Below are positions 36,335 through 44,294 of a DNA stretch of 60,188 nt, piece after piece (the first letter of the stretch is position 1; each line of letters starts with the position of its first letter). The stretch covers positions 1-60,188 of the forward strand of contig NZ_CAMCWY010000017.1 in the NCBI RefSeq assembly GCF_945882965.1. The letters run 5' to 3'. A program made the position numbers and the translations under genes. The DNA is from Sphingorhabdus sp. EL138. Its GTDB lineage: Bacteria > Pseudomonadota > Alphaproteobacteria > Sphingomonadales > Sphingomonadaceae. The notes beneath the pieces are model-generated. The model was not told the origin of the DNA. It did not search any database and was given only the letters and a program-made list of their open reading frames with translations.

Positions 36335-38443
36335 ATGCGGAAATTTTTGTGGGCGTCATTGGCGCTTGTGGGTGTCGTTGCGGGTGCAGGCGCGCTGTGG
36401 GAGCCGTTGGCGGCCACCGGATATGACATGCCAACCCGCACTTACGATGTGGAGATTGTCCGCGATAGCTATGGCGTGCCGCACATCAATGGTAAGACTG
36501 ATGCCGACACCGCTTATGGCCTCGCCTTTGCTCATGCTGAAGATGATTTTTCGACGATACAGGATGTCGTTGCCATGACGCGTGGGCGCTATGGCGCGCT
36601 TGCAGGCTCCGATGGGGCCAAGGTCGATTATGTGCTGCATCTGTTGGGCGCGCGGGAGACGGCTGTGTCGCGCTATATGGAATTGTCGCCGCAGGTCCGC
36701 GCGGTGGCAGAGGCATATGCCGCTGGTTTGAACCATTATGTGTCAAAACATCCGGACGAAGTCCGGCTATCGAAACTGTTTCCCGTTACCGGACAGGACA
36801 TTGTCACAGGCTTCGTCCTGCGCGCGCCGTTCTTTTATGGTCTGGATAGTGCAATCGCGGCATTGAGCGAAGGCAAGCCCCAGCCAAAGGAAAGTGCGCC
36901 ACCGATGACGCCCATCGGGCGCGATCCGGAAATGAACGGTTCCAACGCCTTTGCGATTGCGCCCAAGCGTATGGCCGATGGCAAAACATGGCTGATTTCC
37001 AATTCGCACCAGCCTTATGAAGGTCAGGTTGCGTGGTACGAAGCCGTCACCCATTCGGGTCAGGGGCTGGATATGGCTGGCGCCTTGTTCCCCGGTTCGC
37101 CCTTTGTCCTGCTTGGCCACAACCGTCATTTGGGTTGGACCAATACCGTCAACCGTCCCGACCTGATCGATGTCTATAAACTGGTGATGAACAAGGCTGG
37201 CGACCAATATCGTTATGACGGCAAATGGATGCCGCTGGCGTCGAAGCGGGTTTGGTTGCCGGTGAAAATAGGTCCGTTCAATCTGCCAGTACCGCAGACG
37301 GTCTATCGCTCCATCCACGGACCCGTCATCAAAAATGACAAGGGCTATTTCGCGATCCGCTACGCAGGCATCGACAATGTCAAAGTCGTTGAGCAATATT
37401 ATCGCAACACCAAAGCGACAAATTGGGACGAATGGGCTCAATCCATGGCGATTGGCGGCATTCCCGCCACCAATTTCATTTATGCCGACAAGACCGGCCG
37501 CGTTGCCTATATTTACAATGCCCTCTTCCCCGACCGTAAGCCGGGATATGATTATACCAAGCTGCTTCCGGGCGACACATCAGCGGCAATGTGGGATGGG
37601 CCAGTTGGCTTTGACCGCTATCCCAAGATTGTGAATCCTGCATCTGGCTTTGTCCAGAACGCAAACAACACACCTTTTCTGGCGGCTGGGCCGGGCTCGG
37701 AAATGGACCCGTCGGCATATTCGCCGTATCTTGGCATTGAACTTGGCATGACCAACCGGGGCTTGCGCGCAACCGAGTTGCTGGCCGCCGATACGTCGAT
37801 CACGCCACAAGAGCTGCTGGCGATCAAGATGGACATGATTTACAGCAAAAAAAGCTGGGTCGGGGCGTGGATGGCATCCTTTGCCGCGTTGGACCTAAAA
37901 GACGCGCCCGAGCTTGCCGAAGCGCAAAAGCTGCTCGCGCGCTGGGATTGGTCAAGCGATGGCAAGGGCAGTGCTGACGCCTTGGCCGAACGCATCATCC
38001 GCTTTGGCGCCCGGCCAAACTGGCGCGGTGACACGATGCCCGATGCCCGCAGTACGCTTCAGGAAGCTGTCACAGAGTTCAAAAAACGCTTTGGCCGGAT
38101 TGACCCGCCGCTTGCCGATATTCAGCGCTTACGGCGCGGCGACGTCGATTTGCCGATGCTTGGCGGCAGTGATGCCCTGCGCGCGACCACGATATGGGAT
38201 GCAGAGCAAGCCGATGGCAAAGCGCGCGTCCGACATGGCGATAGTTACATCATGCTGATGCGATGGGACAAGGATGGCAAGGTGCAATCGGAATCGATCC
38301 AGCCTTATGGTTCGGCGACCACCCGCCCTGCATCGCCGCATTATACCGACCAGATGAAATTGTTCGTTGCAGGCGGGTATAAGCCGGTACATTTCGAATG
38401 GGCCGACGCCGTCAAGAATTCAGAACGCCGTTATCGGCCCTGA
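36335..38443 (+). CDS. Penicillin acylase family N-terminal-nucleophile hydrolase
   Basis: 702 residues from ATG 36335, preceded by GGGGGAGAG. After a signal/anchor segment (FLWASLALVGVVAGAGALW) comes the alpha subunit (VEIVRDSYGVPHINGKT, GLAFAHAEDDF). The autocatalytic beta-subunit start is NGSNAFAIAP with Ser at about residue 203. The enzyme class cleaves amide bonds of penicillins, acyl-homoserine lactones or other acyl amides in the periplasm; the sequence does not fix which. The HNRHLGWTNTVNRPDLIDVY block is typical of AHL/aculeacin acylase relatives. Confidence 0.9.
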   Translation: MRKFLWASLALVGVVAGAGALWEPLAATGYDMPTRTYDVEIVRDSYGVPHINGKTDADTAYGLAFAHAEDDFSTIQDVVAMTRGRYGALAGSDGAKVDYVLHLLGARETAVSRYMELSPQVRAVAEAYAAGLNHYVSKHPDEVRLSKLFPVTGQDIVTGFVLRAPFFYGLDSAIAALSEGKPQPKESAPPMTPIGRDPEMNGSNAFAIAPKRMADGKTWLISNSHQPYEGQVAWYEAVTHSGQGLDMAGALFPGSPFVLLGHNRHLGWTNTVNRPDLIDVYKLVMNKAGDQYRYDGKWMPLASKRVWLPVKIGPFNLPVPQTVYRSIHGPVIKNDKGYFAIRYAGIDNVKVVEQYYRNTKATNWDEWAQSMAIGGIPATNFIYADKTGRVAYIYNALFPDRKPGYDYTKLLPGDTSAAMWDGPVGFDRYPKIVNPASGFVQNANNTPFLAAGPGSEMDPSAYSPYLGIELGMTNRGLRATELLAADTSITPQELLAIKMDMIYSKKSWVGAWMASFAALDLKDAPELAEAQKLLARWDWSSDGKGSADALAERIIRFGARPNWRGDTMPDARSTLQEAVTEFKKRFGRIDPPLADIQRLRRGDVDLPMLGGSDALRATTIWDAEQADGKARVRHGDSYIMLMRWDKDGKVQSESIQPYGSATTRPASPHYTDQMKLFVAGGYKPVHFEWADAVKNSERRYRP

Positions 38444-38492
38444 ACGCCGTTTGTCGAAAACTCTTCGGCATTACATTGTGTTTGCCTGCCTC

Positions 38493-38510
38493 GCCGCTAT
38501 CGTGAGCGGC
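38493..38510 (+). terminator. Hairpin between the acylase and M16 genes
   Basis: GCCGCT and AGCGGC form a perfect 6-bp stem around ATCGTG. Only a weak T-rich run (ATTGATTCTT) follows, so it may attenuate rather than terminate. Confidence 0.35.
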
Positions 38511-38537
38511 ATTGATTCTTAGCTTTAGGAGCAGAAC

Positions 38538-41417
38538 ATGAACCGTAAATTAACTCTCGCCCTTATGATGTCGGGCTCAGTGATCGCGGCGCAGGCACCC
38601 GCCTTCGCGCAGTCAGCGGCGCCCGTTTCAAAATTGGTGGAGGCGGTAAATATTCCGCACGCAAAATTCACACTGGACAACGGCCTAACCGTTTTGGTGC
38701 ATGAAGACCGCAAGGCTCCCATTGTTGCTGTGTCCATCTGGTATGGCGTTGGGTCCAAGAACGAGCCAAAGGGCAAAACGGGCTATGCCCATTTGTTCGA
38801 ACATATCATGTTCAACGGCAGCGAAAATGCGCCGGGCGATTATTTTGAATATACTAAGAAAATCGGCGCGACCGACTTGAACGGGACCACATGGTTGGAC
38901 CGCACCAATTATTTTCAGACCGTGCCAACCACGGCGCTGGAGTCCACATTGTTCCTCGAAAGCGACCGTATGGGCTTTTTGCTCAATGCCGTGACGAAGA
39001 AAAAGCTTGATAACCAGATCGGCGTTGTGTCGAATGAAAAGCGGCAAGGCGATAACCAGCCTTATGGTCTTGTGGACTATGAGCGGTCGGCAAACCTGTT
39101 CCCCGAAGGCCATCCGTATCATCATGATACCATCGGCAGCCTTGAAGACCTGTCGGCGGCCTCGCTGGATGATATGAAGACATGGTTTACCGACCATTAT
39201 GGCCCAAACAACGCCATTCTGGTTCTGGCAGGTGATATCAACGCAGCGCAGGCAAAGCCGTTGGTGGAAAAATGGTTCGGCAGTATCAAGCGCGGCAAGG
39301 CAGTTGCGCCCGTGAATGCGCCAGTGCCAACGCTCGACAAAGATATCAAAATCGTCATGAAGGATAAGGTGCCGACCACGCGTATTTATCGCAATTGGGT
39401 GGTGCCGGGCATTGCCGACCCCGATACAAATGCGTTGTTCATCGCGATGAGCGCGCTTGGCGGCCTGTCGAGCTCACGTCTGGATAATATTTTGGTGCGT
39501 CAGGAACAGAGCGCGGTGGGCGTTTCTGCTTATCTCATACCGTTCATGCATGGCAGCTTGGTCAACATTCAAGCTGACGTAAAGCCCGGCGGTGATGCGG
39601 ATGCGGTTGCGAAGCGTTTGGATGAAATCTTGGCCGATTATATCAAAACCGGGCCAACCGCTGAAGAAGTTCAGCGCGTTGCCGCAAGCAACATTGCCCA
39701 GCAAATCGACGGCCTTGAACAAGTTGGTGGCTTTGGCGGCAAGGCGGTCGCGTTGGCCGAAGGCGCGCTTTATGTGGGGGATTCGTCCTTCTATAAAAAG
39801 GAACTGGAACGGCTTGCATCGGCAAAACAAGACACGGTGAGGGCCGCGATGCAGAAATGGCTGACGCGCCCGGTGCTTGAAATTCGCGTCGAACCGGGTG
39901 AGCGCGAAGCTTATAAAGAAGTCGCCGCAGGATCAGGCAGCCGCACGGGCACGCTGACCGCGCCTGCATTTTATGCGCCGCCATCGGCCGATGATGTCTC
40001 TGTATCTGCGCCTGTTGCTTTTCAGGATCGCAGCAAATTCCCTGAACCGACAGGCACGCCTGCGCTCGATTTCCCGACCGTGGAAGAAACAACATTAAGC
40101 AATGGCATTAACATATTCTTTGCGCGCCGCGCCGCGGTACCAACTGTCCGTGTCGCGGTCAGCTTCAATGCTGGCTATGCGGCGGACCCCGCCGACAAGC
40201 GCGGCATAGCGTCGATGATGTCGACGATGTTGCTGGAAGGCACAACGTCGCTGACCTCGACACAAATTGCCGAGACCGAAGAGAAATTGGGCGCTGACGT
40301 CAATGTTGGCTCTTCACTCGACCGGACGGTCGCCAGCCTGCGGGCGGTAAAGCCAAATCTTGGCCTTTCGCTCGATCTGCTTGCGGATGTTATCAAAAAT
40401 CCGGCCTTTGCGAACAATGAACTGGAGCGCGTCCGCGTTCAGCAACTCACCCGGATCAAGTCGGAAGATAACCAGCCACAGGGCATCGCCGTGCGCCGCC
40501 TTCCGCCATTATTATACGGTCCGGCGCACCCTTATGGTGGACCACAGACCGGCAGCGGATATGCAGAGACCGTGGCGACAATCAGCCGGGCTGATGTCTC
40601 CAATTTCCATCAGTCATGGATGCATCCATCAAAGGCAGAAATCTTTGTCGTGGGGGACACCAGCCTGAAAGAAATCAAGCCAATGCTTGAGCAGCGTTTT
40701 GGGAAGTGGAAGCCCGCCGCTGCGCCTGCGCCAGCGAAGAATTTCGCTGTGCCAGTGCCAGCGGCTCAATCAAAAATTCTGCTGATTGATCGTCCCAATT
40801 CACCGCAATCCCTGGTGCTCGCTGGCCTTGTTCTGGATGCAAAGGGATCGGACGATCTGCTGACCCTGCGCGCCGCGAATGAGATTTTCGGCGGTGATTT
40901 CCTGTCGCGTATCAACATGGACCTGCGTGAAACCAAGGGTTGGTCTTATGGCGTGCGCAGCCAAGTCAGTAGTGCTGAAGACCGCGTGCCATTTTACATG
41001 TTCGCGCCAGTGCAGACCAACCAGACCGGACCATCGGTCAAAGTGTTGATCGACCAGTTGCAAGACTTTAACGGTGCGAAGCCGGTTACGCCGGACGAAC
41101 TTGAAAAAACGATCAAGGGCAATGTCCTTGAACTGCCCGGCAGCTATGAACAATCGTCTGCGGTATTGGGCCAGATGCAGGCGGATCGCCTGAACAAACG
41201 GCCGTTCACTTATGCCGAAACACTGGCGGATAAATATAACGCGCTGACCGCAAAGGCATTGAATGACGAGATGCGAGTTAAGGTTGATCCATCCAAGGTC
41301 ACTTGGCTGATTGTGGGCGACGCCGCGAAGGTGAAACCGCAGTTGGAAGCACTTGGATTGCCAGTTGAAATGGTGAACGAAGCTGCTAACACCAATGCAA
41401 GCAACAATGCTAAATAA
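38538..41417 (+). CDS. Exported M16 family (pitrilysin-type) zinc peptidase
   Basis: 959 residues. A signal peptide ends at APAFAQ. Two M16 repeats follow. The first carries the inverted zinc motif HxxEH at residues 85-89 (AHLFEHIMFNGSENAPGDYF); the second (from about 510) is the inactive clamshell half with LSNGINIFFARRAAVPTVRV. Full two-repeat periplasmic M16 peptidases degrade unfolded or short peptides in a closed chamber. A ribosome site TAGGAGCAG precedes ATG. The next small gene starts 11 bases after the stop. Confidence 0.93.
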   Translation: MNRKLTLALMMSGSVIAAQAPAFAQSAAPVSKLVEAVNIPHAKFTLDNGLTVLVHEDRKAPIVAVSIWYGVGSKNEPKGKTGYAHLFEHIMFNGSENAPGDYFEYTKKIGATDLNGTTWLDRTNYFQTVPTTALESTLFLESDRMGFLLNAVTKKKLDNQIGVVSNEKRQGDNQPYGLVDYERSANLFPEGHPYHHDTIGSLEDLSAASLDDMKTWFTDHYGPNNAILVLAGDINAAQAKPLVEKWFGSIKRGKAVAPVNAPVPTLDKDIKIVMKDKVPTTRIYRNWVVPGIADPDTNALFIAMSALGGLSSSRLDNILVRQEQSAVGVSAYLIPFMHGSLVNIQADVKPGGDADAVAKRLDEILADYIKTGPTAEEVQRVAASNIAQQIDGLEQVGGFGGKAVALAEGALYVGDSSFYKKELERLASAKQDTVRAAMQKWLTRPVLEIRVEPGEREAYKEVAAGSGSRTGTLTAPAFYAPPSADDVSVSAPVAFQDRSKFPEPTGTPALDFPTVEETTLSNGINIFFARRAAVPTVRVAVSFNAGYAADPADKRGIASMMSTMLLEGTTSLTSTQIAETEEKLGADVNVGSSLDRTVASLRAVKPNLGLSLDLLADVIKNPAFANNELERVRVQQLTRIKSEDNQPQGIAVRRLPPLLYGPAHPYGGPQTGSGYAETVATISRADVSNFHQSWMHPSKAEIFVVGDTSLKEIKPMLEQRFGKWKPAAAPAPAKNFAVPVPAAQSKILLIDRPNSPQSLVLAGLVLDAKGSDDLLTLRAANEIFGGDFLSRINMDLRETKGWSYGVRSQVSSAEDRVPFYMFAPVQTNQTGPSVKVLIDQLQDFNGAKPVTPDELEKTIKGNVLELPGSYEQSSAVLGQMQADRLNKRPFTYAETLADKYNALTAKALNDEMRVKVDPSKVTWLIVGDAAKVKPQLEALGLPVEMVNEAANTNASNNAK

Positions 41418-41428
41418 GGAACGAGGAT

Positions 41429-41731
41429 ATGGCAGCAGTTGATGGTGATTGGGACGTAATAATCAAAAGCCCAATGGGTGACCAAAAAGCAGTGTTGACC
41501 GTCAACAGCGACGGCGGCAGCTTTTCAGGCAAGATGTCCGGTGGCCTTGGTGCCATGGACATCGCCAGTGGCAGTGTTGATGGTGATACGTTGAGCTGGG
41601 GCATGGACATCACTGTGCCTATGCCGATGCATTTGGACGCCACAGCAACCGTGTCGGGCGATGCCATGACCGGCGAAGTGAAGGCTGGTGCCTTTGGTTC
41701 GATGGGCTTGACCGGCACACGCAAGGTATAA
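41429..41731 (+). CDS. Small conserved-type protein of unknown function
   Basis: 100 residues: MAAVDGDWDVIIKSPMGDQK, then alternating short strands rich in Gly, Ser, Asp and Thr, with MDITVPMPMHLDATATVSGD and a closing GTRKV. The pattern suggests a small antiparallel beta barrel of lipocalin or calycin-like type without a signal peptide. I do not recognise a named family. It has AACGAGGA ahead of ATG and lies 11 bases after the M16 peptidase, so it is probably cotranscribed. A terminator follows. Confidence 0.7.
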   Translation: MAAVDGDWDVIIKSPMGDQKAVLTVNSDGGSFSGKMSGGLGAMDIASGSVDGDTLSWGMDITVPMPMHLDATATVSGDAMTGEVKAGAFGSMGLTGTRKV

Positions 41732-41764
41732 CCGTAGTGCGCTTTGTGCGCTGACGCACGATGC

Positions 41765-41796
41765 AAGGCCGTCTATCCAACTGGGTAGGCGGCCTT
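41765..41796 (+). terminator. Terminator-like hairpin after the 100-residue gene
   Basis: An 11-bp stem (AAGGCCGTCTA / TAGGCGGCCTT, one G-U pair) with a 10-nt loop lies 34 bases after the stop. A short T-rich run follows (GTTCT). It is also fairly symmetrical. Confidence 0.6.
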
Positions 41797-41876
41797 GTTC
41801 TATGTGGCGTCAATGCTTATGTCTTGGTTGACCGCAGTTCTAACCGACTCGCGATCATCCTGTCCGGAGTCTTAAG

Positions 41877-42428
41877 ATGAACCAGCTTGCACCTCCGTCG
41901 CAGTCGCTTATGTCCTTGGTGCGTTTGGCATTGTTTGTGATCCCGACGATCATGTTTCTCGGTTTTCTCTCAGGCACACTTTCGGGATCGACGGCTGATA
42001 ATGCATGGTATCAAACATTGCTTAAGCCCGATATTCAACCGCCGGGTTGGGTATTCGGCGTTGTTTGGCCCACTTTATATCTCATGCTTGGCCTGGCATT
42101 TGCGATGGTGTTGAACGGGCGCGGCGCGCGGGATCGGAATGTGGCAATCATCCTCTTTTTGTCCCAATTTGTGATCAACCTCACTTGGTCGCCGATATTT
42201 TTTGGTGCGCATCAGGTGACAGCCGCATTTTTCATCATCCTCGTCATGCTTGGCGTTGCGATCGCCACTACCTTTGCATTTGCGCGGGTTCGCAAAGCTG
42301 CGGCGTGGCTGATGGTGCCATATTTGGTGTGGATCAGCTTCGCTGCCATTCTGAATTTTCAGATCGATCAGCTTAATCCCGACGCAGAAAGCGTTTACGT
42401 TCCGGCTGCAACTTCCCAGATAGGGTGA
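41877..42428 (+). CDS. tspO: TspO/MBR family membrane protein
   Basis: 183 residues with five membrane segments. Conserved blocks are WYQTLLKPDIQPPGWVFGVVWPTLY, NLTWSPIFFGAHQ and PYLVWISFAAILNFQI. TspO proteins bind porphyrins and steroids, and in alphaproteobacteria modulate tetrapyrrole-linked regulation and stress. It is first in a plus-strand run with ubiK and ybjN. Confidence 0.93.
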   Translation: MNQLAPPSQSLMSLVRLALFVIPTIMFLGFLSGTLSGSTADNAWYQTLLKPDIQPPGWVFGVVWPTLYLMLGLAFAMVLNGRGARDRNVAIILFLSQFVINLTWSPIFFGAHQVTAAFFIILVMLGVAIATTFAFARVRKAAAWLMVPYLVWISFAAILNFQIDQLNPDAESVYVPAATSQIG

Positions 42429-42465
42429 TATCGGTCGAACCCCAGACCGCAATGGAGTGAATGAC

Positions 42466-42774
42466 ATGCAAAGCGAGAAGCGCATTTTTGACGATTTGGC
42501 CAAGGTTTTGAACGGCGTTGCCGGCACCGTGGCAGGCATGGGGCGTGAGGCCGAGGCAAGTGTGCGCGAACGCGCGCGCGAATGGGCTGGCGGCCTTGAC
42601 CTTGTGTCACGCGAAGAATTTGATGCGGTCAAAGCCCTTGCGGCCAATGCCCGCGCCGAAGCCGATGCACTTGCTAAGCGCGTTGCTGCCTTGGAAGCGG
42701 CGTTGCAGACAAAAGATGGCGCAGCCGCCGCCAAGAAAAAGCAGAAGACCAAGCCGACAAAAGGTCCATATTGA
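42466..42774 (+). CDS. ubiK: UbiK-type accessory factor (membrane fusogenic coiled-coil protein)
   Basis: 102 residues: RIFDDLAKVLNGVAGTVAGM amphipathic N-terminal helix, then a predicted coiled coil (REEFDAVKALAANARAEADA, LAKRVAALEAAL) and a Lys-rich tail. This matches the BMFP/UbiK family needed for ubiquinone synthesis under oxygen in Escherichia coli. GGAG is eight bases from ATG 42466; a GTG at 42457 is also in frame. It lies 37 bases after tspO. Confidence 0.85.
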   Translation: MQSEKRIFDDLAKVLNGVAGTVAGMGREAEASVRERAREWAGGLDLVSREEFDAVKALAANARAEADALAKRVAALEAALQTKDGAAAAKKKQKTKPTKGPY

Positions 42775-42881
42775 ACTTGTCCACAGTTGGCCCACAGCCT
42801 TGTGTTGCGCGGTAACGTTAGCCCCTTGCGTGCGAGTCCGTCACGGGGCAAACCCAAACCAACACCACAGGCGCCATCATC

Positions 42882-43394
42882 ATGCACGACGCAGACGAAC
42901 AATATGAGCAATTCGAGCGCGATGAATCCGCGCCTGTAGACATGCTCGCGGCTTTGTTCGAGGCGCGCGGCTGGTCATTTGAGATGGATGGTGAAGACGA
43001 AATCACCGCCGAATATAAGGGCAGTTGGGCCAGCTATCAGCTACGCGCGATCTGGCGTGAGGAAGATAATGCGCTTCAACTGATCATATTGCCCGATATC
43101 ACTGTGCCCACGGATAAGCGGGCGAGTGTCTACACCGCGCTTGGCCTTATCAATGAACAATTATGGCTTGGCCATTTCGACATGTGGTCGGCCAATGGCA
43201 TACTGTTGTTCCGCCATGGCAGCCTGATGGCATCAAACGGCTTGTTGGGTGTTGATCAGGCGCAAACCATCATTGACGTCGCGATTGACGAATGTGAGCG
43301 TTTCTATCCGGTGTTTCAGTTCATCATCTGGGGCGACAAAACGCCTGAAGAGGCCATCGCCAGCGCCCTGATCGAAACGCATGGTGAGGCTTGA
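42882..43394 (+). CDS. YbjN domain protein
   Basis: 170 residues. It matches the YbjN family (WASYQLRAIWREEDNALQLI, YTALGLINEQLWLGHFDMWS, CERFYPVFQFIIWGDKTPEE), often proposed as a bacterial sensory transduction regulator, but without a demonstrated mechanism. It is cytoplasmic. It ends next to a short repeat-like motif at 43402 and faces a minus-strand gene. Confidence 0.88.
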   Translation: MHDADEQYEQFERDESAPVDMLAALFEARGWSFEMDGEDEITAEYKGSWASYQLRAIWREEDNALQLIILPDITVPTDKRASVYTALGLINEQLWLGHFDMWSANGILLFRHGSLMASNGLLGVDQAQTIIDVAIDECERFYPVFQFIIWGDKTPEEAIASALIETHGEA

Positions 43395-43401
43395 ACGCAC
43401 C

Positions 43402-43417
43402 TAGGTCCTGACCCTAA
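43402..43417 (-). repeat. Copy of the TAGGGTCAGGACC motif
   Basis: On the minus strand this reads TTAGGGTCAGGACCTAG, squeezed between the convergent stops of ybjN (43394) and a PaaI gene (43414). The same 13-mer core forms the outer ends of the MITE at 56574-56782, and a 15-mer version (TAGGGTCAGGACCTA) recurs at 53088. It probably reflects an excised or decayed copy of the same element. Confidence 0.55.
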
Positions 43418-43824
43418 CCCGCGCGCTTTGCCTTAATCAGATAATGCATATAGCCCATGGCGATGGGATTATCCCGGTCTTCCTGCCATGCCCGCGCCTC
43501 AACATTGGCCATCGTCCGGCCAAGGCGCGTCACTTCGCCAACGGCATAGGTCATTTGGTTTAGGCCGCCGCGCATGAAATCGACGGTGACATTGACCTGT
43601 TTGATATTGGAATCGCTGCCTTTGGCCCTAAGCGCCTGATGAATGGCGGCGATAGCTGCAATCTCGAGCAGGCCCGAAATCGCCCCGCCATGCAGGAAGC
43701 CCGGCCGGCCCTGAACGCGGTCGGCAAAGGGCATACCGATGACGGGCACGCCATCGATTTCGTCAACGAACGTCATATCCAGCGCCCGTGCATATGGGGG
43801 CAGCGCGGTATACAATGCGGTCAT
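43414..43824 (-). CDS. PaaI family hot-dog thioesterase (second of a pair)
   Basis: 136 residues. Hot-dog fold with the active-site helix GRPGFLHGGAISGLLEIAAI, the family's HGG motif, and VTVDFMRGGLNQMTYAVGEV. Such enzymes hydrolyse acyl-CoA thioesters; the substrate is not known. ATG overlaps the stop of the related upstream gene by four bases. The two proteins are distant paralogues and may form a heteromer or act on different chain lengths (inference). Confidence 0.85.
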   Translation of the reverse strand: MTALYTALPPYARALDMTFVDEIDGVPVIGMPFADRVQGRPGFLHGGAISGLLEIAAIAAIHQALRAKGSDSNIKQVNVTVDFMRGGLNQMTYAVGEVTRLGRTMANVEARAWQEDRDNPIAMGYMHYLIKAKRAG

Positions 43825-44294
43825 GCAGTTTGCCCGCCGGTCCTGATGAACGTGCCGCTGGCATGGGCCAATGGCTGGTCAGGGTTGCCATTATGGGCAT
43901 ATCCGCGCACAAAGCCGATGCTGTTGGTCAAATGATAGCAAATTCCACGGCCATAAACGCGCTGCCCCGACGGTGACGGGCGAAGGTAATCGATGCGCAG
44001 GTCCATTGTGGCTTGCGGCCGGAATTCATTTAGCTTTGTCCAGATCGACATGCTGGTCGCATTATCCATCAAGCTGATGATCACGGCAGAAGCCAGTATG
44101 CCGGTGTCGGGATCCGCAACAAGGTCCTCGCGCCAATCAATCGCAAGTTCAACCCAATCATCTCCATGGCCAACATATTCCATGTTGAGAAATCCGCCGT
44201 GGCCGAACTTACCCATCAACTTGTTCACCAATGCGGGGTCAAAGCCGCCGCCTTTCGGGGCTAGGGTTTCAATGTTGGTTGCGCCGGTCGTCAT
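43821..44294 (-). CDS. PaaI family hot-dog thioesterase (first of a pair)
   Basis: 157 residues. The hot-dog core is present, with ILASAVIISLMDNATSMSIW, MDLRIDYLRPSPSGQRVYGR and an extended N-terminus. The HGG motif of its neighbour is replaced by ILASAVI here, so the oxyanion arrangement differs. It directly follows the amidase stop with no gap. It overlaps the next PaaI gene by four bases, so coupling is likely. Confidence 0.82.
   Translation of the reverse strand: MTTGATNIETLAPKGGGFDPALVNKLMGKFGHGGFLNMEYVGHGDDWVELAIDWREDLVADPDTGILASAVIISLMDNATSMSIWTKLNEFRPQATMDLRIDYLRPSPSGQRVYGRGICYHLTNSIGFVRGYAHNGNPDQPLAHASGTFIRTGGQTA

Noticed and set aside
42777-42785. DnaA-box-like TTGTCCACA
   Set aside because: A single imperfect box between ubiK and ybjN, with no cluster of boxes, AT-rich unwinding region or origin-associated genes nearby.
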